From Dawidia cretensis (GTDB taxonomy: Bacteria > Bacteroidota > Bacteroidia > Cytophagales > Cyclobacteriaceae), in contig NZ_JAHESE010000001.1 in NCBI RefSeq assembly GCF_018598175.1, positions 682,001-746,000 on the forward strand: DNA of 64,000 nucleotides, read 5' to 3'. The notes under the pieces are model-generated. The model was given only the letters and a program-made list of their open reading frames with translations. It had not been told where the DNA came from and made no database searches. Made by a program: the position numbers and the translations under genes. Below, piece by piece: positions 24,678 through 32,769 of the stretch (positions within the stretch are counted from its first letter, which is position 1; each line of letters starts with the position of its first letter).

Positions 24678-25556
24678 ATGGAAATAACAATAGACGATAT
24701 AGAAGATTACCGCGGGCGCTTTCGCGTGCGAAGCGAACGACGCCGGAAGCGTGCAGCAAAGGAAGCATACGACAAAAACCTGCTGCGGTTAGGTCGGGAG
24801 CGGGGCGCCGTCAGTCGTAAACGCTATAGTTTGGGATGGGATGAATTAAATCCACCGATACAGCGAGGCTATGTACGTTTCTTTGTGCTACGCGACGATA
24901 TAAAACGTACGAAGCAGGCAGGTTTTTATGAAAAACTGTTGGCAAAGATCAACGTCAGGCAATATAGCCACCGGAAGGATTTTTTAGTGAAACGGAGACG
25001 GTACGGTAAGAAAGTATATGCACCACGTGAGCAGACACTGCGACTGCTGGAGTCCTGGGAACTACGGAGAATAAAACTAACGATGGAAGAATTGGCGTGC
25101 TTTTCGGAAGAGACGATATACAGTAGGCAACAGCATTGTTCGCGGATAGTCTATCGCTTTACAGAACCCTGGCGGTTTGTCTTGCGCATCCAGCCCAATA
25201 TGATCACGAAGGTCCGCAGAAGAAATGTGGACCTCGATCGTCGGGAGGCCGACTTGGATCGCTATTTCTCGTTCGATAACCGTCAGGACCGCTGGGTGAA
25301 GCTATTGAATGGGAATGTATATAAATGGTACACTGGTCTGTCGAAGCGGGCCAGCCCATTTCTCAATCGCTCCTTCGCCGACGTCCTGTCGGAATATTAT
25401 CCGGAGCCAACTTTTCGCATTACGCATAAAAATCCCCAATCTCCTGGGGATTTTTATTTTGATCATTTTGATGCCTTCAACTGTGTGCGTCTCAGACTGC
25501 CGAGGCCCCGACGAAGTCGGGGCTGCCACCAAACGCAGCGTCGCAAGACATTTTAG
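24678..25556 (+). CDS. Basic protein of unknown function downstream of rtcB
   Basis: A 292-residue ORF, very rich in Arg/Lys and aromatic residues (RRRKRAAKEAYDKNLLRLGR, HRKDFLVKRRRYGKKVY), with an acidic N-terminus (MEITIDDIEDYRGRF). It follows rtcB by 11 bases and is likely cotranscribed, so an RNA-related role is possible, an inference from charge and context only. The last 40 residues are doubtful: a strong terminator (25428-25455) lies inside the frame and what follows is the translation of a second hairpin. A stop in another frame (TAA at 25427-25429) sits right at the terminator, so the true protein may end near residue 250 with a recent frameshift. Confidence 0.65.
   Translation: MEITIDDIEDYRGRFRVRSERRRKRAAKEAYDKNLLRLGRERGAVSRKRYSLGWDELNPPIQRGYVRFFVLRDDIKRTKQAGFYEKLLAKINVRQYSHRKDFLVKRRRYGKKVYAPREQTLRLLESWELRRIKLTMEELACFSEETIYSRQQHCSRIVYRFTEPWRFVLRIQPNMITKVRRRNVDLDRREADLDRYFSFDNRQDRWVKLLNGNVYKWYTGLSKRASPFLNRSFADVLSEYYPEPTFRITHKNPQSPGDFYFDHFDAFNCVRLRLPRPRRSRGCHQTQRRKTF
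25428..25455 (+). terminator. Terminator of the rtcB unit
   Basis: AAAAATCCCCA (25428-25438) pairs with TGGGGATTTTT (25445-25455), an 11-base stem with a 6-base loop, followed by ATTTT. It lies inside the open frame of the preceding gene. Confidence 0.8.
25505..25523. repeat. REP-like hairpin
   Basis: GCCCCGAC-GAA-GTCGGGGC, a perfect 8-base stem with a three-base loop, followed by TGCCACCAAACG. The form (short GC palindrome plus a conserved tail) resembles the REP hairpins at the RAYT element near 35 kb, though the stem bases differ. Confidence 0.4.
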
Positions 25557-25903
25557 GATGTATTCGCGTATAAATGATTGACCATCGCCCCCCAAAACAT
25601 CCCTCGCCAGGTAATTTTTCCAAATTGAACCGTTAGGTCTATGAATCAGCCCTGAAAAATCCGGTATTCGGTCTGTCAAATTCCAGGATATAGAATAGAT
25701 ATCCAATAGTTTATCAAGCTTTATCCAATAGATATTCAAGTATTATATTGCTATTGAACATCCCTTACTAAAAATCTTTTCCCTTAAATTTAAATTATTC
25801 AATTGATTGCCAGTTGCCCACCTTTCCGTAAATTCGTTTCAGACACCGTTACAATATTAAATGTTGTCGAAAATCCCTCTCGTTACCCTAAAAACAATTC
25901 ACT
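25557..25903. other. AT-rich intergenic region
   Basis: About 350 AT-rich bases, presumably with the promoter of the following gene, but no TAnnTTTG match at a good distance and no clear RNA fold or gene. Confidence 0.4.
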
Positions 25904-27298
25904 ATGCCTTTTCTCGAAGGACCATTTGCCTTTACTGGTAAATTAGACATGCTCAGTGCTTACCGCATGCGTGGCGTCGACAAGATTGTCGTTCGTCGCA
26001 AGGGCGGGCCCAGCGCCGAAAAAGTAAAAACAAGCCCCAGTTTTAAAAATACACGCCGGACCATGTCAGAGTTTGGCGGTTGCTCGCGCCACGGCAGCTA
26101 TGTGCGGATGGCGATGCTCCAACTCCGGCGCTTGTCGGACTATAATTTCGGCAGCGATATCAACAGTATCATGCGCCAGGTACAACTGCGCGACGGCACC
26201 GGCGAATGGGGACGCCGTCGTATTACGCTTTCCGAACACACGCGCATGCTCGAAGGATTTTCAACCACCAAAAAGGCCCCCAGTTTCGACTCCATTGCTC
26301 GCACGCCGGTATACTACACGTTGGATCGCGCCAATCGCTCGGCGCGTATTGAAATTCCGGAGCTTATGCGTGATATTAATTATTTCCCACAAAACAACCA
26401 TGCGATGTTTCGTCTGACGGTAACACTCGGTATTGTGCCGGATGTGACATTTGATGTGGCCGCTAAAGAGTATTTACCGCCCACATGGTATGATCAGTCA
26501 TTTTACTCGATCGATATTTCAACAGATTGGAACCCATCGTTGAAGGGAATGAAAAGTTCTGTACTGGAATTAACCATGGATGTACTCCCGCCGGATGATC
26601 GGTGGACGTTGATGTTGTCGATCGGTATTGAATATGGAGCATTTCGGGAGAGTGGAAGGATTGAAGAAGTGCCACGCTTTGGCGCGGCGAAGATCCTGGC
26701 ATTGCGCGGGAAAGATGATGCGTTTGGCGGTGGAGTTGGAGCTGGCGAGATGGGGGAAGAAGAAGTGCAGGTGATGGACGAAATGGTGATTGAAGAAGTG
26801 CCGTTGGCGGGCATCGAGAAGAAGTCGGAGGGGTATCGCGAGCCGGAGGTGCAGTATGTGTACACCCTGAAAGAGGCTGCTGCAGAGAAGTCGGAAGTGA
26901 AGATTTACAGTTATGCTATATCAGTCGCGGGGCAGGCAAATCTGGATTCCGCAACAGACAAGATGCCAGCGCTTGCGCCAGTAATCTCGGGTAACCAGCG
27001 CAAGCTTAGGGGTGTTAAGCATTCAGCGACCGATAAATATTCTTCAATTGCCGCAGGTGTCGTTGCGTGTGCACAACAAAAAAATTCAGCCACTCATAAC
27101 GCGTCATATATCCCAACGTCGGAAATTCGAAGTCCATACACAATACAGTTAAGTCGAGATCGGTTGCCGCCTTTGCATGCTTTTCCGCTAAATCACGTAA
27201 CGTCTTTATTAACGCTGCTTTATCATGCGTCACCTGTTTTGGCAATACAAACTCCGGCGACTCATATTTTGCTTCGAAGTCCAGAAAAACATCGTTAA
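25904..27298 (+). CDS. Hypothetical protein; C-terminal part antisense to the DinB gene
   Basis: A 464-residue ORF. Residues 1-260 read as a real protein (TFDVAAKEYLPPTWY, LELTMDVLPPDDRWTLMLSIG, with beta-strand character) of a type seen in Bacteroidota but without assigned function. A Gly/Glu-rich linker follows (about 270-300). From about residue 371 the frame runs opposite the DinB gene (27015-27298) and becomes Ser/Thr/Leu/Pro-rich without protein-like pattern, so that part is probably not a functional extension: either the stop was lost or a frameshift near 26.9-27.0 kb hides it. No homologue-based end can be given by eye. Confidence 0.6.
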   Translation: MPFLEGPFAFTGKLDMLSAYRMRGVDKIVVRRKGGPSAEKVKTSPSFKNTRRTMSEFGGCSRHGSYVRMAMLQLRRLSDYNFGSDINSIMRQVQLRDGTGEWGRRRITLSEHTRMLEGFSTTKKAPSFDSIARTPVYYTLDRANRSARIEIPELMRDINYFPQNNHAMFRLTVTLGIVPDVTFDVAAKEYLPPTWYDQSFYSIDISTDWNPSLKGMKSSVLELTMDVLPPDDRWTLMLSIGIEYGAFRESGRIEEVPRFGAAKILALRGKDDAFGGGVGAGEMGEEEVQVMDEMVIEEVPLAGIEKKSEGYREPEVQYVYTLKEAAAEKSEVKIYSYAISVAGQANLDSATDKMPALAPVISGNQRKLRGVKHSATDKYSSIAAGVVACAQQKNSATHNASYIPTSEIRSPYTIQLSRDRLPPLHAFPLNHVTSLLTLLYHASPVLAIQTPATHILLRSPEKHR

Positions 27299-27929
27299 TA
27301 GGAATCACCTTCTCGTCGATGAACCGGTTGGCCTCCGCCGTGTGGCCATCGGGCAAAGCTTCGATTGAAATGGAAATATGCTCCGCTACCTGTCCTGCGT
27401 TCCAACCCCCTTCGGAAGGTGCCTGATTTAGTTGTGCATCTGTAAACTTGCTCAACGTTTCACAAAAATCATCCAGCACTTCTGTAATTCGTTTCGTGAG
27501 TGATACGGTCTGTGCAGGAACATGTCCCGGGCGCAGCGGTACAAAACAGCGCATCGTGTCGCAGCCATATTCCTCCAGGCAATACCCGTCAGGGTCGATG
27601 TCTGCGTGCTGCATCAGTGTATGAAAGGTGGTTGTTATCGCGGGAATATTTTCACGCCATTGCCGCACGGGTAAAGAGATAAAATTCCCGTTGCGAATAG
27701 TAAAGGATTTGGTACCCGGTACGGTTTGTTGCGCGTCGGCCAGGCTCGCGGCGGCGTAATACAAGATACGTCCCTGAGGATCAGCATGCGATACGCCATA
27801 AAACGTTTGGGTGGGCATGTCGCCAAGCATTTCCTTAAGGGCATCAAAGGTAGCCTGGATGCCGTCGGGGAACGAAGTAGCCTGCAGTGTTACAAGTTGA
27901 ATGTCGTGGGGGAGGTGTATGATGTCCAT
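27015..27929 (-). CDS. DinB-family protein with N-terminal GyrI-like domain
   Basis: A 304-residue protein started at 27929 (MDIIHLPHDIQLVTL). Residues 1-145 look like a GyrI-like small-molecule-binding (SRPBCC/AraC effector) domain (FYGVSHADPQGRILYYAAA, YCLEEYGCDTMRCFVPLRP). Residues about 160-304 form the four-helix DinB/YfiT bundle: GGWNAGQVAEHISIS carries the first metal His and YEWLNFFVVHTQRHLRQLKNI the C-terminal HxxxH-like pair. DinB proteins are metal-dependent, often thiol-transfer, enzymes. Substrate unknown. It overlaps the read-through of the convergent plus-strand ORF. Confidence 0.82.
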   Translation of the reverse strand: MDIIHLPHDIQLVTLQATSFPDGIQATFDALKEMLGDMPTQTFYGVSHADPQGRILYYAAASLADAQQTVPGTKSFTIRNGNFISLPVRQWRENIPAITTTFHTLMQHADIDPDGYCLEEYGCDTMRCFVPLRPGHVPAQTVSLTKRITEVLDDFCETLSKFTDAQLNQAPSEGGWNAGQVAEHISISIEALPDGHTAEANRFIDEKVIPINDVFLDFEAKYESPEFVLPKQVTHDKAALIKTLRDLAEKHAKAATDLDLTVLCMDFEFPTLGYMTRYEWLNFFVVHTQRHLRQLKNIYRSLNA

Positions 27930-28074
27930 GGTAATGCGTTTTGTATGAAACAAAGCTCCGAAGAACCGCCCGCCCTTGCGCGGTGCAAAAAGGACTATTG
28001 CAGGGGGATGATGCGCCGCGGCTGTACAATTCATGCGGCATAACCATCTTTTTGTATCTTCGATTTTTTTCCGC

Positions 28075-29595
28075 ATGAAAGCACGTCACACCATTCTGCA
28101 CGCGTCAATAGCCCTTATTACCCTACTGGCCGGCTGCGCATCGCCCACAACGCCACCACCCGTCAAACCCAACATCATCGTTTTTTATGTGGATGACCTG
28201 GGCTACGCCGACGTAGGCTGTTACGGTGCGCGCGGTGTCGCCACGCCCAACATTGACTCGCTGGCGCGTCAAGGTATACGTTTCACCGACGCTCACTGTG
28301 GCGCGGCTACGTGCACGCCTTCGCGTTATTCGTTACTGACCGGCCGGTATGCCTTCCGCAATAAAGCCGCCATCTTACCCGGCGATGCGCCACTCCTGAT
28401 CGATACTGCGCACCATACATTGCCGGGTATGCTTCGTGAGGCGGGGTATACCACGGCGGTAGTGGGAAAATGGCATTTGGGCTTAGGTATCGGCCACATT
28501 GACTGGAACCGCCATATCGCTCCAGGCGCCAACGAAGTAGGTTTTGACTATTCCTTCCTGCTGCCCGCCACGGGCGACCGTGTGCCTACGGTATATGTCG
28601 AAGACGGAGGCGTTGTAAACCTCGATCCCACGGACCCCATTAGCGTAAGCTATCGCGAGCCGTTCGAAGATACCGGGGCCGTTCATTCCGATTCACCCAA
28701 GATGAATGCCGATCCACAGCATAGCAACACCGTGGTGAACGGCGTAAGTCGCATCGGCTTCATGAAAGGTGGCCGTAGCGCGCACTGGGTGGACGAAGAC
28801 TTCCCACATGTATTCAACGAAAAGGCGCTGGCTTTTATCGACGGTGCGAAGGACAAACCCTTCTTTTTGTTTTATTCGTTCCACGACATTCACGTTCCGC
28901 GTATGCCGCACGCCGACTTTGTAGGCAAGAGTACGCTCGGTCCTCGTGGCGATGCCATCGCCCAGGTGGATTGGGTGGTCGGGCAGATCGTCGCGGCTCT
29001 TAAACAAAAAGGCCTCGCCGACAACACACTCATTATTTTCACCAGTGATAACGGACCCGTCCTCGACGACGGCTATGCCGACGAGGCCGTACAACGCATT
29101 GGCGATCACACACCCGGCGGTCCTTTTCGAGGTGGTAAATATTCCGCCTACGAGGCGGGTACACGTGTGCCAACCATTGTGTGGTGGCCCGGGCACGTCA
29201 AGCCCGAGGTATCGGATGCATTGCTTACGCAGGTGGACCTGGTGGCGTCACTCGCCGCGTTAGTCCACGCGCCGGCCGTCGACAATATTGACAGCGAAAA
29301 TCAATTAGATGCCTGGCTCGGTCAGGATCCCACCGGCCGCAAGGCGATGATCGAAGAGTCGTTTACGCTATCGCTGCGCGAAGGCCATTGGAAATATATA
29401 CAGCCGTTCACCGGAGCGACGCCTACCTGGATGGATAACAAGAAGATTGAGCACGGCCTTTCGAATGTTGGCCAGCTATATGACCTGGAGCGTGATCCTG
29501 GTGAAAGACAAAACTTAGCAGAGAAACTGCCAGCGCAAGCCGGGCGTATGCAACGCGCATTGGATGCGGTGGTCGCCGGACAAAAGCTTCGGTAG
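28075..29595 (+). CDS. Sulfatase lipoprotein (arylsulfatase family)
   Basis: A 506-residue sulfatase. The start at 28075 (MKARHTILHASIAL) gives an SpII signal peptide with lipobox LLAGC, so it is anchored as a lipoprotein. Metal-binding start NIIVFYVDDLGYADVGCYG, and the sulfatase signature CTPSRYSLLTGRY, whose cysteine (CxPSR) must be converted to formylglycine by a maturase, not seen here. Later GKWHLG and FTSDNGP complete the active site. It removes sulfate esters from sugars, e.g. marine or host glycans, in the periplasm or at the cell surface. Divergent from DinB by 145 bases. Confidence 0.95.
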   Translation: MKARHTILHASIALITLLAGCASPTTPPPVKPNIIVFYVDDLGYADVGCYGARGVATPNIDSLARQGIRFTDAHCGAATCTPSRYSLLTGRYAFRNKAAILPGDAPLLIDTAHHTLPGMLREAGYTTAVVGKWHLGLGIGHIDWNRHIAPGANEVGFDYSFLLPATGDRVPTVYVEDGGVVNLDPTDPISVSYREPFEDTGAVHSDSPKMNADPQHSNTVVNGVSRIGFMKGGRSAHWVDEDFPHVFNEKALAFIDGAKDKPFFLFYSFHDIHVPRMPHADFVGKSTLGPRGDAIAQVDWVVGQIVAALKQKGLADNTLIIFTSDNGPVLDDGYADEAVQRIGDHTPGGPFRGGKYSAYEAGTRVPTIVWWPGHVKPEVSDALLTQVDLVASLAALVHAPAVDNIDSENQLDAWLGQDPTGRKAMIEESFTLSLREGHWKYIQPFTGATPTWMDNKKIEHGLSNVGQLYDLERDPGERQNLAEKLPAQAGRMQRALDAVVAGQKLR

Positions 29596-29754
29596 CCTCC
29601 GATATATTCCACGACGTGTAGCGTAAAAAAAACCGTCCGGTGATTGTTCGTTATCGGCCAGTACATAACACACAATGGCTATTTTTTCCCGGCCAAACGC
29701 ATTTATCTTTTTGGCACAATAATTATACTACGTTTAGGAAATAATTCTGTCGCC

Positions 29755-30090
29755 ATGAAGAAATACCAGCTGGGCGAGTTCGAAGAGATCGTCATGCTGA
29801 CCGTAGGCGTTCTGTACAATGAGGCCTACGGCGTATCCATTAAGAAGGAAATTGAAACCAGGCTTTCCCGCAAGGTAAGCATGGGGGCCTTGCATACGGC
29901 CCTGAAGCGTTTGGAAGACAAAGGCTACCTGCGCTCGTTTGAAGGCGAGGCCACCGAAGAGCGGGCGGGTCGCCCCAAGAAGTACTTGCAAATTACCGCC
30001 CTGGGCAAGCGGGCGATGGAATATACGCGGAGCACGCGCGAGGAGCTTTGGAATGCTATTCCGAAGATTGCCTTTAAAATTTCGGGATAG
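29755..30090 (+). CDS. PadR-family transcriptional regulator (second)
   Basis: A 111-residue PadR regulator, started at 29755 (MKKYQLGEFEEIVML). The sequence YQLGEFEEIVMLTVGVLYNE followed by GVSIKKEIETRLSRKVSMGALHTAL (in part) closely parallels the PadR at 17468 (same LGEFEEIV, LYxEAYGVS and HTALxRLE blocks), so the two are paralogues. The longer upstream frame has no sense. It is followed after three bases by an isolated permease-prefix gene instead of a full permease. Confidence 0.92.
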   Translation: MKKYQLGEFEEIVMLTVGVLYNEAYGVSIKKEIETRLSRKVSMGALHTALKRLEDKGYLRSFEGEATEERAGRPKKYLQITALGKRAMEYTRSTREELWNAIPKIAFKISG

Positions 30091-30093
30091 CAT

Positions 30094-30312
30094 ATGAAGC
30101 CTACGCCCCGGCCGCCGCATCTCTTTCTGCGTTTTTTTCGCTGGTACTGCAACCCGCAATTGCTTCGCCATATCGAGGGCGATTTGATGGAAATATTTCA
30201 TGAACGGGTGATGCAGCGAGGAGCACGCCGTGCGTCGCGGCAGTTTATGATCGACGTGCTGTTACTTTTTCGGCCGGGTATTGTCCGGCACAAGAAGGCC
30301 ATTACCTCTTGA
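30094..30312 (+). CDS. Orphan permease prefix domain 2 (permease lost)
   Basis: A 72-residue ORF: PRPPHLFLRFFRWYCNPQLL then RHIEGDLMEIFHERVMQR. This matches residues 1-65 of the prefix permease at 17805 (FLEEIEGDLDEMFQQR, with the same following ARRxSRxFMxD-type helix). The permease should continue here but the frame stops after HKKAITS and the next DNA is unrelated. So this is either a truncated remnant or a small stand-alone partner of the PadR protein. The PadR-prefix spacing (3 bases) is the same as in the intact pair (4). Confidence 0.7.
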   Translation: MKPTPRPPHLFLRFFRWYCNPQLLRHIEGDLMEIFHERVMQRGARRASRQFMIDVLLLFRPGIVRHKKAITS

Positions 30313-30353
30313 AGGTTGTCGGTTTTGTTCTATTCCCCCGCTCCAGGGGAAAG

Positions 30354-30361
30354 TAGTTTTG
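30354..30361 (+). promoter_or_regulatory. -7 box for the NmrA-like gene
   Basis: TAGTTTTG matches TAnnTTTG and lies 26 bases before the start at 30388, the same distance as in the AraC promoter. The nearest TTG is 26 bases upstream, so the -33 box is weak. A small CCCC/GGGG hairpin lies just before. Confidence 0.4.
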
Positions 30362-30387
30362 GTGTATCATTTAAACATTAAAACTTT

Positions 30388-31236
30388 ATGAACACGACAA
30401 AAGAAACAAAGACAGTTTTGGTTATTGGGGGTAATGGTAAGACCGGGGCGCGGGTGGTGCAGCGGCTGGAGGCGTTGGGGTATGGGGTGCGTGCGGCGTC
30501 GCGGTCGGGAAAGACGCGGTTTGATTGGAATGATCAGCAGACGTGGCAGCCGGCGATGGAGGGTGTACAGGCGATGTATATTACGTTTCAGCCAGACCTG
30601 GCCGTGCCGGGATCCGTGGAAGCTATTCATGCCCTGACGCAGATGGCGAAACAAAACAATGTGCAACAGGTGGTGCTGTTGTCGGGACGCGGTGAAACGG
30701 AAGCCCAGTTGTGTGAGAAGGTGGTGATCGATGCCGGTATGCGCTGGACGATCGTGCGGGCCAGCTGGTTTAATCAAAACTTTAGCGAAGGGCATTTGGC
30801 GGATCCGATTCAGGCGGGATATGTGGCATTGCCGGCGGGCGATGTGAAGGAACCGTTTATTGATACAGACGATATTGCCGATGTGGCGGTGGCTGCGTTG
30901 ACTGATAGCCGTCACGATAGCCAGGTATATGAAGTGACGGGGCCGCGCCTGTTGTCATTTCGTGAAGCGATGCAGGAGATTGCTGCTGCCACCGGTAGAG
31001 AGATCGTGTTTGAACAGATCCCGATGGAGTCGTATGCGTCGACATTGGGACAGTATGGCTTGCCTGACGATTTGATCTGGTTGTTGCGCTATTTATTTAC
31101 CGAGGTGCTGGACGGCCGAAACGAGTATATTTCCGATGGCGTGGAGCGTGCCCTGGGGCGCAAGCCAACCGACTTTAAAGAGTTTGTGCGCAAGAATGCT
31201 GCTACGGGTATATGGAACCAGGCGCCGGAGGCTTAA
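30388..31236 (+). CDS. NmrA-like NAD(P)-binding protein
   Basis: A 282-residue atypical short-chain dehydrogenase/NmrA-like protein. The dinucleotide-binding loop is VIGGNGKTGARVVQRL (residues 11-26, GxxGxTG type). There is no YxxxK catalytic pair, so it is likely an NAD(P) sensor or quinone-reductase-like (QorB/azoR-type) protein. The later region WTIVRASWFNQNFSE and EVTGPRLLSFREAM are typical of the NmrA group. It stands alone between the orphan prefix gene and the convergent permease. Confidence 0.88.
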   Translation: MNTTKETKTVLVIGGNGKTGARVVQRLEALGYGVRAASRSGKTRFDWNDQQTWQPAMEGVQAMYITFQPDLAVPGSVEAIHALTQMAKQNNVQQVVLLSGRGETEAQLCEKVVIDAGMRWTIVRASWFNQNFSEGHLADPIQAGYVALPAGDVKEPFIDTDDIADVAVAALTDSRHDSQVYEVTGPRLLSFREAMQEIAAATGREIVFEQIPMESYASTLGQYGLPDDLIWLLRYLFTEVLDGRNEYISDGVERALGRKPTDFKEFVRKNAATGIWNQAPEA

Positions 31237-31264
31237 TGCCCCGCGCCGGGTTCATACAATAGAT

Positions 31265-32593
31265 TCAGGATGGTTGTTGCCGTCGGGCGATAGCTTCCTT
31301 GATACTATAGACCACGATGCCCAGGCCAATGACGGTCAGACCGCTAACCACCATTTTATACCCGGTTGAAATCAGGATGCCCGCCCACATGGCAATGGCA
31401 ATATATACCGGTATGGGAAAGAATGGCATTTTGTAGGGAAAGCTCTTGCGTTTTTCGCGTAGCAGTAAGAGTCCGATAGCCTGTCCAATAAATTGAACGA
31501 GGATGCGCATGGCCAGGATGGCGCTGATAACGTCGTGTAGTTTAAACAGCAGGCTGAAGACAAAGGCTACCACACCCAGCGACAAGATCGACACGTAGGG
31601 GAAGTTGCCTCGGGGGTGCAGGCGTGCAAAGGGTTTGAAGAATGCCCCGTCGGCCGCGGCGGCATAGGGTATGCGGCTGTAGCCGAGGGTGGCTGAAAAT
31701 ACGGATGCGAAGGCGACCAGGAGTATGAGGCACGTGGCGATGTTGGCAGCGTTCGGGCCGAGTAGCCTTTCCATGAAGAGGCTCACGACGAATTTACTTT
31801 CTTTGGCCTCATGCCAGGGAATAACGCTGACGACACTGATGTTCATGGTCATATACAAGACGAAAATGCCGGCAATGGAGAGGAACATGCTGCGGGGAAT
31901 GTTGCGCGCAGGATTGATAATCTCACCACCCAGGTGACATACGTTGTAGTAGCCGAGGTAGCTGTATACCGTCTTGACAGAGGCAAAGCCAATGGCGGCG
32001 ACGAATGCAAAGTTAAACGTTACGCCGTCGTTGATGTGTTGGAGGGGTGCGATGAAGTTGCCGTGGGCAATACCACCCCCGATGATCCACAGCATAGTGC
32101 CAATGACTATTACCCATAAGAATACGCTGATCTTGCCGATGGCTTCTATGCGGCGGAACAACAGGAAGACAATGGCGACGACGACGGTACCGCTGAGGGC
32201 TTTCGCGGCGATCGGCGAGAGGGGAACGAGGTACGAGAAATAGTCGGAGAAGCCTATGGCGGCGGAAGCAATAACCAGGGGAGCTTGAATCATGGTTTGC
32301 CATACAAACAGAAAGCTCATGATCTTCCCCGGACCGCGGGTGCCGTATGTTTCTTTGAGAAAGTTATAAGAGCCTCCGGCGCGGGGAAAGGCGGCGCCCA
32401 GCTCGCTCCAAACCATGGCGTCGATACACGACAGAAATGCGCCGGCCAGCCAGGCGTATAAGAAATAAGGGCCGTTCATGGTAGCGATGACCATGGGTAG
32501 GGTAATGAACGGGCCGATACCGACCATGTCGGTCATGTTGATGGCAGTGGCTTGCAGCAGTCCCAGCCGCCGATCTTGCGCCTGTTCAGCCAT
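31265..32593 (-). CDS. APC-family amino acid permease
   Basis: A 442-residue integral membrane protein with about 12 helices. The opening LGLLQATAINMTDMVGIGPF contains the unwound helix-1 substrate site (GIGPFIT) of the APC superfamily, and WSELGAAFPRAGGSYNFLKE is the conserved helix-3 region. It imports an amino acid or related compound with sodium or protons. The substrate cannot be given. The start is well placed (MAEQAQDRRLGLLQ). It is divergent from the PQQ dehydrogenase by 176 bases. Confidence 0.92.
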   Translation of the reverse strand: MAEQAQDRRLGLLQATAINMTDMVGIGPFITLPMVIATMNGPYFLYAWLAGAFLSCIDAMVWSELGAAFPRAGGSYNFLKETYGTRGPGKIMSFLFVWQTMIQAPLVIASAAIGFSDYFSYLVPLSPIAAKALSGTVVVAIVFLLFRRIEAIGKISVFLWVIVIGTMLWIIGGGIAHGNFIAPLQHINDGVTFNFAFVAAIGFASVKTVYSYLGYYNVCHLGGEIINPARNIPRSMFLSIAGIFVLYMTMNISVVSVIPWHEAKESKFVVSLFMERLLGPNAANIATCLILLVAFASVFSATLGYSRIPYAAAADGAFFKPFARLHPRGNFPYVSILSLGVVAFVFSLLFKLHDVISAILAMRILVQFIGQAIGLLLLREKRKSFPYKMPFFPIPVYIAIAMWAGILISTGYKMVVSGLTVIGLGIVVYSIKEAIARRQQPS

Positions 32594-32769
32594 GGTAAAG
32601 GTTTAACCGCATAGGGTATGGGTTTGTGTAAGGTTTCTATAACTACAAAATATAAATTATCGTTCACGGGCTTGCCGCTGAAGGCCAAAAACTGCCGGGG
32701 CAATCGCGACTAACTTCCGGGGAAGTCGAAAAGAAGTATATTCCATCGTTTCCGGAACCTATACCAGCC

